From Voacanga thouarsii (lineage: Eukaryota; Streptophyta; Magnoliopsida; Gentianales; Apocynaceae): 64,000 bases of DNA. The translations under genes and the position numbers were made by a program. Positions 48,500 through 59,256 of this stretch are shown piece after piece. Location: positions 2,604,001 through 2,668,000 of the forward strand of contig JANUWF010003368.1 in NCBI GenBank assembly GCA_026120185.1, given 5' to 3'. Position 1 is the stretch's first letter. Each line of letters opens with the position of its first letter. A model generated the notes under the pieces. That model did no database searches, was not told the DNA's origin, and saw only the letters and a program-made list of their open reading frames with translations.

Positions 48500-49699
48500 T
48501 TTGGAAGGATTAAGGTGCATTGCAAGCATTAGTCTCAATGAAATCAAATGCATGAACCCTATTCCCTTGCATCTCCTTAGACACATACATAACCTTTTCA
48601 ACACATAAATGCAGATAATATCTAAAGAATGCATCAATATTGAAATCAATAATTATCCCTTCTAAAGAATTATCACCGTGAAAAATCCCCTTCAAACATA
48701 GTAGTGTAGCTCCTAAAGAAGTAGTCAAGAAATCCTTACTTTGTAATGAATTGTCTACAATTACAAGTTACAACTCTTTAATTAGGGTGAAGGATATGAT
48801 TGGCCAACATATTCTAGGGACTTCTTAGAATATGATCTTAAAAGCATTTGCTCTTTCGGGCATGTTGGATTCCTCGTATCATCATTTCCTTCCTTTTGTA
48901 GCTACAAAATCATTTGACAAAAATGAATTAGAATTAATAAAAAGTATAATAGAGTCATCATAAAATAGTAAGTTGATAGTATCCTTGATTCTAAGAACTT
49001 CTAAAATACCAATCTCTTTCATCAAAGTGGTCAATTTCTCCACATGTCTTCGCTCCTCTTCTTACGGATTGCTTTCTTTTAGACTTTCACAAGATTTTTC
49101 AATCATCTCATTCTCCTCATTCTCTTTGGATGGAGTCTCTTCTTCTTCAATTGTATGGGCCTCTATAGGATATTCACACAAGGGAAAAGGTTAACTTCAA
49201 TGCTCTTCAATGATGGCTAAAAGAATTCTTCTTTATGCACACTCAATGTGCTCGATGAAGTGCCCCCACAAATCTCCTCAACTAACTTTACTAGTTGTGC
49301 ACTTTGGTTGTTTATACGTTGGCAGGATTCTTCTTAATATTTAATGGATGAATTAGTATTATCAATAAATGTTGCCATTAAGTCTTCAAGTGAAGGCTTA
49401 ACTTGAAGAGGAGGAGATAGTGGGTTATAGAAAATATGCTCTTGATTTCTCTAATATAGCCTTGTAGGATCATACTACTCCAATTATGCAACTCCCATTT
49501 ATTGAGTATCACAGGTGAGATGTTCTCCCCTATAACAATCATAGCTCATATCGTGGTAATTTGGAGAAGTTACATTCCAATTATCACACCTCCTACTATA
49601 ACCATCAACTTGAACTTGCAATGGCATCATCCAGCTACAGTTATTGCCACCTTGTATTGGTGCCCATAGCCACATCTATCTCCATGAATGATTGTCCAT
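48500..49699 (-). pseudogene. Conserved non-gag reading frame of the pol-less gypsy family, G3' copy
   Basis: It begins at ATG 49699 (MDNHSW...) after a CATCATC leader like that of G3. Shared blocks are VQVDGYSRRCDNWNV, SPNYHDMSYDC, YNPLSPP, then SKDFLTTSLGATLLCLKGIF near 48725-48660, FNIDAFFRYYLHLCVEKV near 48635-48580 and MYVSKE. Stops lie near 49680, 49520 and further on, so it is dead. It carries no Gag, PR or RT motif. Three copies in this window agree in position, start and blocks, which suggests a once-functional protein specific to this non-autonomous lineage. The function is unknown. Confidence 0.65.
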
Positions 49700-49894
49700 G
49701 ATGATGTTGTAATCTCTCACTTAGAATAAACAAAAATAAAATCTAAAAAAATAATAAAAGGTAAATACAAACAAAATAAAAACATAAGCAAGATAAATAT
49801 TCACAAACTACATAATTACAAAAAAGTTAGTGGTATTTACAAATACAATAAATGGCTAAATTAACAAGACTTGAGCTTTTCATGATATTACTAA

Positions 49895-49912
49895 TCCCCA
49901 GTAACGGTGCCA
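49895..49912 (-). other. Primer binding site of G3', tRNA-Asp type
   Basis: The minus strand reads TGGCACCGTTACTGGGGA, three differences from the tRNA-Asp-complementary site, 6 bases inside the LTR at 49919. Confidence 0.88.
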
Positions 49913-50841
49913 AAAACTTGTTGTGTGTTTTTTAGTGTTGAAAATATTTTCAACAAAGTCCACAGTCAATTAAGTTTTAATTAAAATATTAAATACTAAA
50001 ACTATATATTTAGGCAAGTATATACATCATGTAATACATAAAATAGCAAGTATTAAATTCACGAGAATTGGTAAGTACCCTACTTTAGTCTAATCTTATT
50101 GTTTAGTTGATAAAATAAAAGGAAAAAGTAAATAACCCACTAACCTAATATATTAGAGAATATGTCAAGTTCATATAATAAACGTTACAAAGATTATCAA
50201 GAAGTAAGAATATAAAAAATGACATGTAAAAAAAAAAAATCACCTAATTCTATGTCAAGTAAAGAAACACTCTTAATTCAATTGATTTTCAATTCCATAT
50301 GAGTTTAAAATGTGAATTTCACTCTCTCTCAAGTTATAAAATTTCTATTCTTAGCTAATCAAATGATATCTCTACCTCTCCAATTAAATCTAAAAAGTAT
50401 TAAGATCAACTCAATTATATCCAGAAGAAATAAAATTCCTATCTCTAAATGATATCACAAACTCATCTATTTTGGAAGCAACAATATCCTTATTTCTTGG
50501 TGATATTATTAACTCTTTTATTACTAGTTCTAATCCCCCAACCTCTCTCTCGAATTAGTTGATTGATAAAAAATATTGAATTAAATAGTTTTGCACTACT
50601 TTTCTAACCCCATCTTTCGAATTTATAAGAAGAGAACCAATCAATTTAGTACAATAAATACCCAAGTAATCAAATATTCAAAATTGAAATTCAAAAGATC
50701 AAAATAGTAATTTCAATACAAAACTATAGAATTAGAGTTATCCCTCAATACTAGCATATGAATGCAATATTATCAAAGTAGAATACAAAGAAAAAAGAAA
50801 GAAAACACCCATAGACAAGAAAGCTTCCTTCTTCTTTCTTG

Positions 50842-50890
<49 letters not shown>

Positions 50891-51337
50891 TAGCTGTGGA
50901 AACATCCCACAGCGACACATGGCATTGTTATTGAAGCAACACTTGACACTTCCTATATTGACACATGGATACTTTGAATTGTTGATGACACTTGAGACTT
51001 TTTTTTAATACTTTTTTTTTTAATAAATATGAAAGTTATCCATCTGAACTGAATGAATTCATTGAATCTAGATAGATTGGGACGAAAGTTATCTAAATTT
51101 AAAAGATCAACATATTTTTTTGTTGCTCGATAAGATTAACCACATTCAAAGTTTGATAATCTACTATTGATTATCAATATCTCTTCACAATCATCACAAC
51201 TAATTTCAACAATCTTTAGCTTTAGAGTCCTGACAAGAGGTTGGAAGTGTACAATGTCTACTCTACTAGTAAGGTAAGGACTTATGCTGATGTAGTGCGG
51301 GAGGAGACATCGAAGAAGCAAAAGGAGAAACACTCAG

Positions 51338-51665
51338 ACTGATTGCAAAGAAAACTCATACAAGATTTTCGAGTCCCTAGCTTCATATGTTCTAATTACA
51401 ACTCTTGCCAAGAAACTTCTTGCAACCTCAACTCCAATTGTGACTCCACTTTATGCTATTCTTGAAAAGAATCGTGGTCAGCAGTTTGATGTTCCAAAAG
51501 AGACGCCTGGTGGACTTCCATTCATCAAGTTTGAAGATTACCAGTATTTTGGTGCGCTGCTGAAGGAAGAAAATGAAGAGGAATTGTCCCCAGGGGAGCA
51601 CAAAGAGGGAAAGATCATGAAGCTGCCGCAAACTGATAAGGCTAGAAATTTGGTGTTGGGCTAAC
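51338..51665 (+). pseudogene. SF3B1: Captured fragment of splicing factor 3B subunit 1 (SF3B1)
   Basis: Plus-strand translation from 51371 gives ASYVLITTLAKKLLATSTP, then TPLYAILEKNRGQQFDVPKE, TPGGLPFIKFEDYQYFGALL and ELSPGEHKEGKIMKL. This follows the region of plant SF3B1 before its HEAT repeats (ASYVPIRTPARKLLATPTP, PEDYQYFGALL, EEQKERKIMKL in the functional protein). About 20 residues are deleted after KIMKL, before TDKAR, and a stop follows. Missense changes at conserved Pro and Arg positions show it is not under selection. SF3B1 is a core U2 snRNP protein; this is a relic of about 110 codons out of roughly 1,260, without start codon, and cannot encode it. Confidence 0.85.
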
Positions 51666-52262
51666 ATATATCCCTTCATGGTCGCACCATGACACTGTAA
51701 GGATAATTTAATACTTTAATCAGAAACTAGAACAAAATAAACACCTAAAATACCAATCCAGTAAAGATATGAACAACAACGGTTCAAGAAAAGATGTATT
51801 CAATTCCATTGACAAGCTTGAAATGACTCCAACCACATAAAAGACCCCACACACCAAACTTGCTGAACATGAAGAATGTAAGAAATGTACCATATCTGAA
51901 ACAATTTACAAATGCCAGCTGTCTCCCCGTAGAGAAAATGAAAACGAGAACTATTAAAGGGGTTATCTAACCCCAACAACTTATATATCCCAGACTTATC
52001 CTAAAAAGAATATGATTTATAGTAGAGACTTTCTGTAACAGACTTCCTTTTAGATATCCTTCAAGTTCAACACAAGGCGGCCAAAAGAAAAAAAAAGCAC
52101 AAAATTGTAATTTCCTAAATTCATTGAAAACCCTTTAACCATCCTTCAAACTCCACTCAACTTCAAACATAAATTAAACACTTTTTTTTTTTCAAATGAA
52201 GAATCTAAGCCCCCAAAAAATAAATAAATAAATAAATAAGAAGAAAACAAAAGCTCTCAAGC

Positions 52263-52810
52263 TTATCTACGTTTCTTTGGGAGTGGAAAACGTCCTGTAA
52301 AGAAGAATTTGTTGGATCAAAAAACGAGGATATCAAGGTAAATAAGCAAAATGTGAAGGGAGATTAATGGTAGCTTAAAAAAAATACTCAAATTGGGAAG
52401 AAAAATGAATACAAAGATACTACTCTGAATTATGTACCACTGAAAGTACAGACAGTAGAAACGCAGAAATCAAGAAGAAGGCCAAGGAGGAGGAGGAGGA
52501 GGAGGAGGAGGAGGAGGAGGAGGAGAAGGATGAGGCTGGGGCTGAGAGGGCATCAACCTTTGCATCTTCATTTGAGGGACAAAGAGAACCATATTATGAG
52601 GGACAAGGGAATACACAACATGGGATTCGATGGCGAGAAGGAAAGAGCCGGTGAAAAGAGAGAAGAAGAAGACTTTTGCCTATGAAAATGACAGGCTAGG
52701 GTTTTCCCATAATGAGGAGATGAGAAAAGAGAGATTTTTTGTATTAGGATAGGGTGGGCTATCATATAAAAGTGGACTGAGTCAAATTTGGAATCAAATT
52801 TCAGGTCTAG
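52263..52810 (-). pseudogene. Possible second gene fragment in the Helitron-like element
   Basis: On the minus strand a good 3' splice site (pyrimidine tract then ACAG, near 52296) is followed by a possible final exon reading GRFPLPKKRR and TAA (52295-52263). To its right lies a run of GGA triplets (52485-52529; Pro codons on the minus strand), preceded by MKMQRLMPSQPQPHPSP and a C/T-rich stretch like a 5' leader. This looks like pieces of a plant gene with an intron, but I cannot name it and the frames are not proven to join. Confidence 0.3.
52485..52529. repeat. GGA trinucleotide microsatellite
   Basis: About fourteen GGA units, ending in GGAGAAGGATGAGG. It may have been part of a Pro-codon run in a captured gene. 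Confidence 0.9.
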
Positions 52811-54328
52811 AAACAAAAAGACTTAAGCTCCCCTTATTTTTTTTCTCTTACCCTAAAAACCAAGTTCTTTTTCTCTTTCTCCTTTACACATATTAAATTA
52901 TTGATAAAACAATGGTTTAATTGACTTAAAATGCATTTTTATTAAGGTCTGTTTAGTCTAAACAAGTGCAACTATTCTATATAAATGCCACGGAAATGAT
53001 GCTAAGCATGTAATAATGAAATTATGCTAAGCATGTAATTCGATCTATTTTTTCATGTTTTTTTTTCCTTGGGTTGAAAGAGTAATACACCAACTATTGC
53101 ATTAGAAATATTTCCACCCGCACAAAAGTGTGTTTCAATCTTTTTTTCCTCATTTGCGCAGGAATTATATAATTACAAAGGAATTATATTGTTAATTTTT
53201 TGACATTGTGATTACTTGACCAATTTTAATTTGAAACAAAAATTCTTTTATGCTGAATGGTTTTAGATAGGCAGCAGCAGGGATAAAATCCTTGACTGAA
53301 TAAGAATGAGAAATTCAAATAATAAAAGGCAAGAAGATAGACTTAATTTCTCATTTTAATTTCTATTCTTTTTAATTTCTCATTTTTTTTAGCTTTTTCG
53401 AAATTCCAAAAGTATTATTCCATATCTATACATTTCATCCCTCCAAAATTTTGAAGTTTTTTTTTTTAAAATATCATGGTTAGATGAATTGGTTTTTTTT
53501 TTTTTAATCAGAGTTATCTAAATGTTTTAATTTTTTTTAAATATTAGAGTTATCTTCTTATCTAAATTGTTTTTAAATGTAAGAAAATTGATAAAATTAT
53601 TAAAACTATCATGTACAACGTACGGGCACTAACCTAGTTTACTTCAACAACTCTCATTTCTTCTCCAAGATCTTCCTTGATCCTTCTCCTCTTAGTGTTT
53701 CCGTGAACTCTCTAGGAGTTCTCTAGGGATTTTCAACTGCAAAATTGAAAACTTCTTTATGGTTTCTTCTGTCTTGTTTACATAGGTTTTCCCTTTCCAA
53801 AAATTGCTCCAAAGAACCACCCTTCTCCCTGTTAAATTCTAATTCCAGCTGGTCCTTGTTGTTTAGAACCATCCAGGCCTTGTTAGAATTAATATTTCCT
53901 GCACATAAGAAGTACCAGCTGGCACCAGTTCCTCCATAGCATGCGGCGCCGACTCCTTGTTGCTTCTAGTCCAAAATTGCTCATTTTCTTTTCCTCCCAA
54001 GCAGAAACTAGCTAGTGCCGGTTGGGTCCCTCTGGGTGGTGCAAGCTGCTTCCTATCCTAATTCCAAAATTGCTTTGTCTTCACTCTATTTTTTCAGAAA
54101 GTAACTAGACCCAACTAGTCTTCATCAACCAGCCCTAGTTGGTCTCTGTTTTACCGCTTTTTTCACTTCTTTTGTGCATCTTTTTCACATTTTTCTTCAG
54201 TCTTTTTATCTCATCAGTTCTGCACAAAAGATGGTAAAAAGGTAGGAATCAATAGTCATCTAAACATAAAATTATAACAAATAGAGTACAAATAACTTAG
54301 AAAATATAGACCAAATTAGTCTTTATCA

Positions 54329-55524
54329 GTTGGTAATAATCTATTGGTAATATATTGGTAATAGTTAATAATCTGGTAGAAAGATATTTTTTTCTATATA
54401 TTAACAATTAAAATATATTAGTTGATAACATACTCAATTGATAATATATTGATATTTTAGTGGAAAAGAATTTGCCAATTGATTACCAACTAACTTCTTC
54501 TATTGATAATAATTATACCTGGAAATAGTTGGTAACTTGATTATAAAAATTTTACCAACTGAATAGTAACTATATTTACTAGTTGATAATCTATTTAGTT
54601 TGTAACTTGTTAGTAATTAATAGAAATTCTATATACCAACCAATTACCAATTGATTTCTTTTGTTGGCAATAATTTCAATTGGTAAAATGATTGGAGAAT
54701 GTTTCCAACCAACCTAGTAATATATTTAGTTAGTAATTTAGTGCAAATACATTTATCAACCAACTTATTCCATTTTTAATAATTTACATGGAAGGAAGAT
54801 TTTTTTTTTTTTTTTTGTTAAATAGAAGTACTAAATTTTAAATAATTTTTTTTCAAGATAAATTACTACTATTTTTTAATTCATTATTTAAAATAGTATT
54901 CCATTATAAAGATGGTCTTAAGTTTGAAACTTAAATCCTGTACTAAAATTTTAAATCTAAATAAAAGTTTTCTTAAATTAAAGACAAACTAAGTTAATAT
55001 AATGGTCAAAATATTTAGTCTTAAGTCCAATATGTATAGGTAAATACATATTTAAGTATTCTATTAACTTGAGTTAGCAACTAATAAATGTTTGAAATTG
55101 AATTCTATTCTTAAATTTATCTTAATATATATGTTCAACTTTAAGAAATATAAAATTGATATTACTAATAAATATTAATTAATAAAAAATAAAGAAACTC
55201 TAAATTATAATTAGAATTATTTATTTTGAATTATATATCTATAGAGAGAATTTTATGTGAAATAAGAGAGTTTATATATGAGTTGGATATATATTTAAAA
55301 AATTATACTAGCTAAAAAATTGAAATAAAAATAAGTAGAATAGAAAAAATAAGCATTTTGAAAATATAAATTTCTTCATGAAATGAGATATGCCACTAAT
55401 AAATGAAGAAATCCAGCCAATTCGATCAAATGCAATCTTACTTTGATATTGAGTAAATAATTATGAACGATTTGAGAATTCGAATCGAACACATTCAATA
55501 TTTATTATTTATATATGTATGATA

Positions 55525-55569
<45 letters not shown>

Positions 55570-55645
55570 TAATGTACTATTATTTTAATTGATTGAAAAA
55601 GGATATATAAAACATTTGCAAATATTAACATAACAAAGCAACTTG
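54329..55645. other. CACTA subterminal array and AT-rich body
   Basis: 54329-54790 has many TTGGTAAT, AGTTGGTAA and inverted ATTACCAA words every 15-40 bases, as expected of CACTA subterminal repeats. 54800-55645 is AT-rich without such words and without a gene. A TG then GA microsatellite lies at 55526-55570. Confidence 0.65.
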
Positions 55646-57075
55646 TGATGGGTGAATTTTGGGTATATAAAAATAATTTTTTTAAAAGCTCATCATCAAC
55701 CATGTTTTCATTAAAATGTCAATTCTAAAACCACATATATAGAGCAAGTATACTCATCGCAAAGTATAGTATAGGGAATTAATCAATACTAATCCTTAAG
55801 AAGCAACACCAATTACTTTCTATTATTCTATTGCTTAACTTGACCAAATAACAAGATGAATTTATTACATTAACATACTAAATAAAACCTAACAAGTGTA
55901 ATCAGAAGAGCATTATGGAACAAGATAAAGAATAAGAAACATTTATTTGAATTGACTCTTTAAAAATATAGCAAACATCAAGTTAATATTCATTACAATT
56001 AATCACCAATCTAGCACCCTGAAGGATCACAATTATGAGGGCTACTCTCTTTCAAGTTATGGATTTCCTATCTTCTAGTAAAATTAATGGATATCTCTAC
56101 TCATTAAATCAACCAAAAGATGTATTAAACTTAAGAACCCAATAAGAATACCCTTATCTCTGTGTGATATTAATAACTTTTCAATTACCAATTCTACACA
56201 CTTAACCTTTCTCTTGAGTTAATTAAAATATAACAAATATTACATCAATTAGTTTAGAATACAATCCTCTAATAGTACCTCTCGAATTCATTAGAGAATG
56301 TAACCAATCAATCCAAACAATAAATCCAAGTAATCAAATATTAAAAATTAGCAAATAATTTATCAAAAAGCAAAATTTGATACAAGGCCACAATCTTTAA
56401 ATCACCCCTCCAAAATACAATTAAAAGCAATCGAAAAACAACATTTTTGAATAAAAAGAATGCATAAAAGAAAAGGGGAACTCATAGACAAGTGATTCTT
56501 CTTCTTCTCCACAAATCTTCCTCCAAATAATGGATTTTCTTTTCCAAGATTTTCAAGGAATTCACCTCTCAGTGTTTTCTTGTGAATTTACTCCATATTT
56601 AGTGCATACACTCTGATATATCTCTAGGGCTTGTTTCCTTTAATATTTATAAGAATTTTCCCCTCCAAAATTGCCCCCAAAAAATCCTTTTCTGAGTAGA
56701 ATTCCATAATCCAATTAGCCCTGGTTAACCCTGCTCAACTGGCCCTAGTTGAGACAAAATTATGTTGTGAACAGTACCAACTAGCGACGTATCCTCTGTA
56801 GAACAACTTTGAAATTTTGCTCTGTTTTTGCTCTATGTCCCAACAACCAGTCGACCTTGATTAATTCATCCTAACCAGCACCAATTCCTCGCTATCTTGG
56901 ATCTAGTTTTGTGCACTTTTCTGCTATTTTTCATCATCTTTCCAAGATTACATCATATCACCAACTCTGCACAAAAGATAGTAAAATAAGAAAATTGAGT
57001 AGTCATTTATACTCAAAATTAACATAAATACAACACAAATGATTTCCAAAAAATAGAGAAATCTAGCCTCTATTA
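55646..57075 (-). repeat. Solo LTR of the tRNA-Asp gypsy group
   Basis: It starts TGATGGGTGAATTTTGGG and ends TAGCCTCTATTA. The order of blocks is that of the G1/G2 LTRs (GCAAGTATACTCATCGCAAAG near 55745), at lower identity. No interior or primer site adjoins it. Flanking pentamers ACTTG and GTTAA do not match, so the original duplication is lost or the ends are slightly off. It lies within the CACTA element. Confidence 0.75.
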
Positions 57076-57457
57076 GTTAATACAATGGATGATACCATAC
57101 AAAGCAATTTAAAGGTAATGGATTCAAAATTAGTATAATTTTTTACATTAAGTATTTATTTTTAAATAAATTACTGACACCAAAATTTTGGTTGGTAATT
57201 TTCTACTGAGTTACTAATTGAAATTTCAATTGTAAAATTTAATATTTTGTTTAATAATTAATTACCAACTAAAATTTCAAATTTATAAACAGAATTTTGG
57301 TTGGAAATCACCGACGGACTTTAAAAGAATTAGTTAATAATAATTACCAACTAACCAAAATCGGTTGCTAATGGGTTGGTAAATCATTATTACCAATTGA
57401 TTTTAGTTCATTACCAACCAATTTGTTCGGTGGTAATTAGCTTTTTTTCTAGTAGTG
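57076..57457. other. Right subterminal region and terminal inverted repeat of the CACTA element
   Basis: ATTACCAAC and GTTGGTAAT words occur repeatedly in both directions. The end (GGTGGTAATTAGCTTTTTTT, then CTAGTAGTG) is the inverted CACTACTAGAAA terminus. Confidence 0.75.
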
Positions 57458-59256
57458 CATGTTGAAAAGTAGGGTGCACCACATCCCAAATCATGAACTA
57501 ACGGTGTATCATTATTGCTTTCACAAAATATTTTCCCAAAATATACAAGTCAATATTTCCAATATTATTCATCAAAATCAAAATATTTCCCAAACTATTT
57601 TAATAGTACCCAATTTCAAAACCAATCCCATTTCCATATTTCAAAAGAATTCAATATAAGTAAATGAAACCAATACTTTCAAAATACGTTATGAGTTTTG
57701 CAATCATACTTATATCATGCTCAAAACACAATTATTTTCACAAAATATTTAAAAATATTAAATAAGGGTTCAAAAGTCATTCTCAAAAAAACTAGCATAA
57801 ATTAATAGGTTATGCATATAAACAATTTTCGTGAATACAATTTGTAATGCCCTATTCTTTTTCACACATGAATTAGAATATGATCATGCATCTATTAAGC
57901 ATTTTATATGGAAATATTTTTTGAGCGCATGTTTGCATGCCTTGCATATTTAATTTCCCTTTTATCGTTAAGTGTGTTAGTCAATTTTTGTGAATAGTAT
58001 AACTATATTTATTTGAACATTTTATGAAAATAAGTAATGATTAATTTTATGATGTAGATTGAAGTACTATTTACGAGAAATTATTATTTCAATTATGTTG
58101 GAAAGAAAATAACTTTTTATGGGAAAACTTTTCTATTTTTAGCTTTGAAAATGACTTATGGGTAATTTTCTATATAATGTAGGCCCTAATAATGCAATAA
58201 GGGCAAAGTTTTAAAGTTGAAAATTATTTTGGAAAATTAGATAACATATTTTAAGGGATAGGAATTAAACCCTTGATCTATTGAAGGTCTTGGTCAACAT
58301 AAGATTTTTTTTAGAGAATTTCTATATCCCTAACCCAAGCATCTCATAAATATATAACATTCTTATTTTGCCCTCTTTCTTATTGCCACTCAAGAGCATT
58401 CAATCTCTAAGTCTTGTTTTCTAGGTAAACCCTAAAACCCTACCTTATCTTTAATTCTAACCATCCATTTTACTAAATCCTAGCCATCCAACTTACTTAA
58501 TCCTACCCCTCTATCTTACTTCCTTCCCAAGAAACATCTAAAGCCCTAATCTAAGGTTACCCTAGTCGACTACCCCCTTTCCCCATGCAAAACATTTCCC
58601 CTAAACCTTTCTTGTTCATTATTTCTCTCTCTAGCTACAACTCTTTCTCCCTCTCCTATCATTCTTTTGATTTTCTCTTCACTTCACTAAGAACCCTAAC
58701 CTGGATTTTGATAAAGGAAGCTACTCCTCTTTGATTCTAAAGCTTCCCTAATGAATTTTTTTTAAGAAGACCTAGTGGATATTGGAGGTCGAGGGCCGCA
58801 TAATTAAGTTAGGACTATTAACCTTTGCTTGAATTAAGGTAAGTCCTAGCATTCATGAAAACACTGTAGCGTAAGTTCTTACATTTCATGAAGCATTAAT
58901 TTTATGCATGGGATAGTTTGGAAACTTCTCTAAATTTGTTATGTAAGTTCTTTCATCCATGAAATCTATTTATACTTATTACTCGATTTCAATATGTAGT
59001 TTTGAAGAAAGAATTGTAAGCCATATGTACATGAAATGCTTTATGCATGATATATTTTAGAAAGATTCTTAAAGGTTGTTATGTATGATGTAGGAGCCAT
59101 ACATTACATATCATAAAATGTTTATGATCATTAAACTACAAGTTTTATTTCATACACATGTTTGCAAAATCCATAGCATGGACTTTTAAATTATTGGCTT
59201 AAATTATCACTATCTTTTATGAAGTGATTTGTGAGTATGAAAGTGCTATACCTTCT
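57458..59256 (+). other. Unassigned region with an LTR/promoter-like stretch
   Basis: 57458-57842 has no recognised feature. From TGTAATGCCCTATTC at 57843 the sequence behaves like a plus-strand LTR: a TATA-like CATAAATATATAACA near 58348, then a C/T-rich stretch with AAACCCTAAAACCCT (58426-58440, a telo-box word common in plant promoters) and AAACCTTTC. No primer site was found downstream, so it may be a solo LTR or a promoter remnant. No protein-coding trace was seen. Confidence 0.35.

Larger units (their letters stand above)
50842..53637 (+). mobile_element. Helitron-like non-autonomous insertion carrying gene fragments
   Basis: It lies between two halves of the G3' LTR. The right end is ...CGGGCACTAACCTAG followed by T, matching the Helitron 3' rule (CTRR before T), and a GTAC-AAC-GTAC hairpin lies 11 bases before the end (53613-53623). 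No target duplication or terminal inversion is seen, which also fits. The left end should read TC after an A but is blurred by an AT microsatellite (50843-50889). No helicase frame is present. It carries an SF3B1 fragment and perhaps a second gene piece. The left end and the class remain to be confirmed. Confidence 0.55.
49919..54328 (-). repeat. 5' LTR of G3', interrupted by a Helitron-like insertion
   Basis: It starts TGTTGTGTGTTTTTTAG and ends AATTAGTCTTTATCA. Homology to the G3 LTR runs from 49919 to about 50841 and resumes near 53638, so about 2.8 kb between is foreign. GC-rich words (CTGGCACCAG, GCCGGTTGGG) occur at 53905-54070. The frame 53745-53939 has no recognisable motif. Confidence 0.8.
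35795..57457. mobile_element. Non-autonomous CACTA (En/Spm-type) transposon, inflated by nested insertions
   Basis: The left end reads TACTAGTAGAAAAAGTGC and the right end, inverted, CACTACTAGAAAAAAAGC. This is the CACTACTAGAAA terminus of plant CACTA elements, with two changes on the left, and both ends continue with AATTACCA. The flanking 3 bases are CTT and CAT, so the duplication is not perfect. Subterminal DNA at 35800-35920, 54329-54790 and 57120-57440 is packed with short TTGGTAAT/ATTACCAA words in both orientations, typical of transposase binding arrays. No transposase frame remains. Without insertions it is about 1.8 kb. Confidence 0.75.

Noticed and set aside
51440..51664. Possible functional short protein gene
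   Set aside because: It is a damaged internal piece of SF3B1 without a start codon of its own (GTG only), with a deletion and missense changes, inside a mobile element.
55509..55703. Minus-strand frame with a repetitive HTHTH tract
   Set aside because: It is a translated TG/GA microsatellite joined to the edge of a solo LTR.
58426..58440. Telomere-like AAACCCTAAAACCC
   Set aside because: Two units only; this is the common plant promoter telo-box word, not a telomere array.
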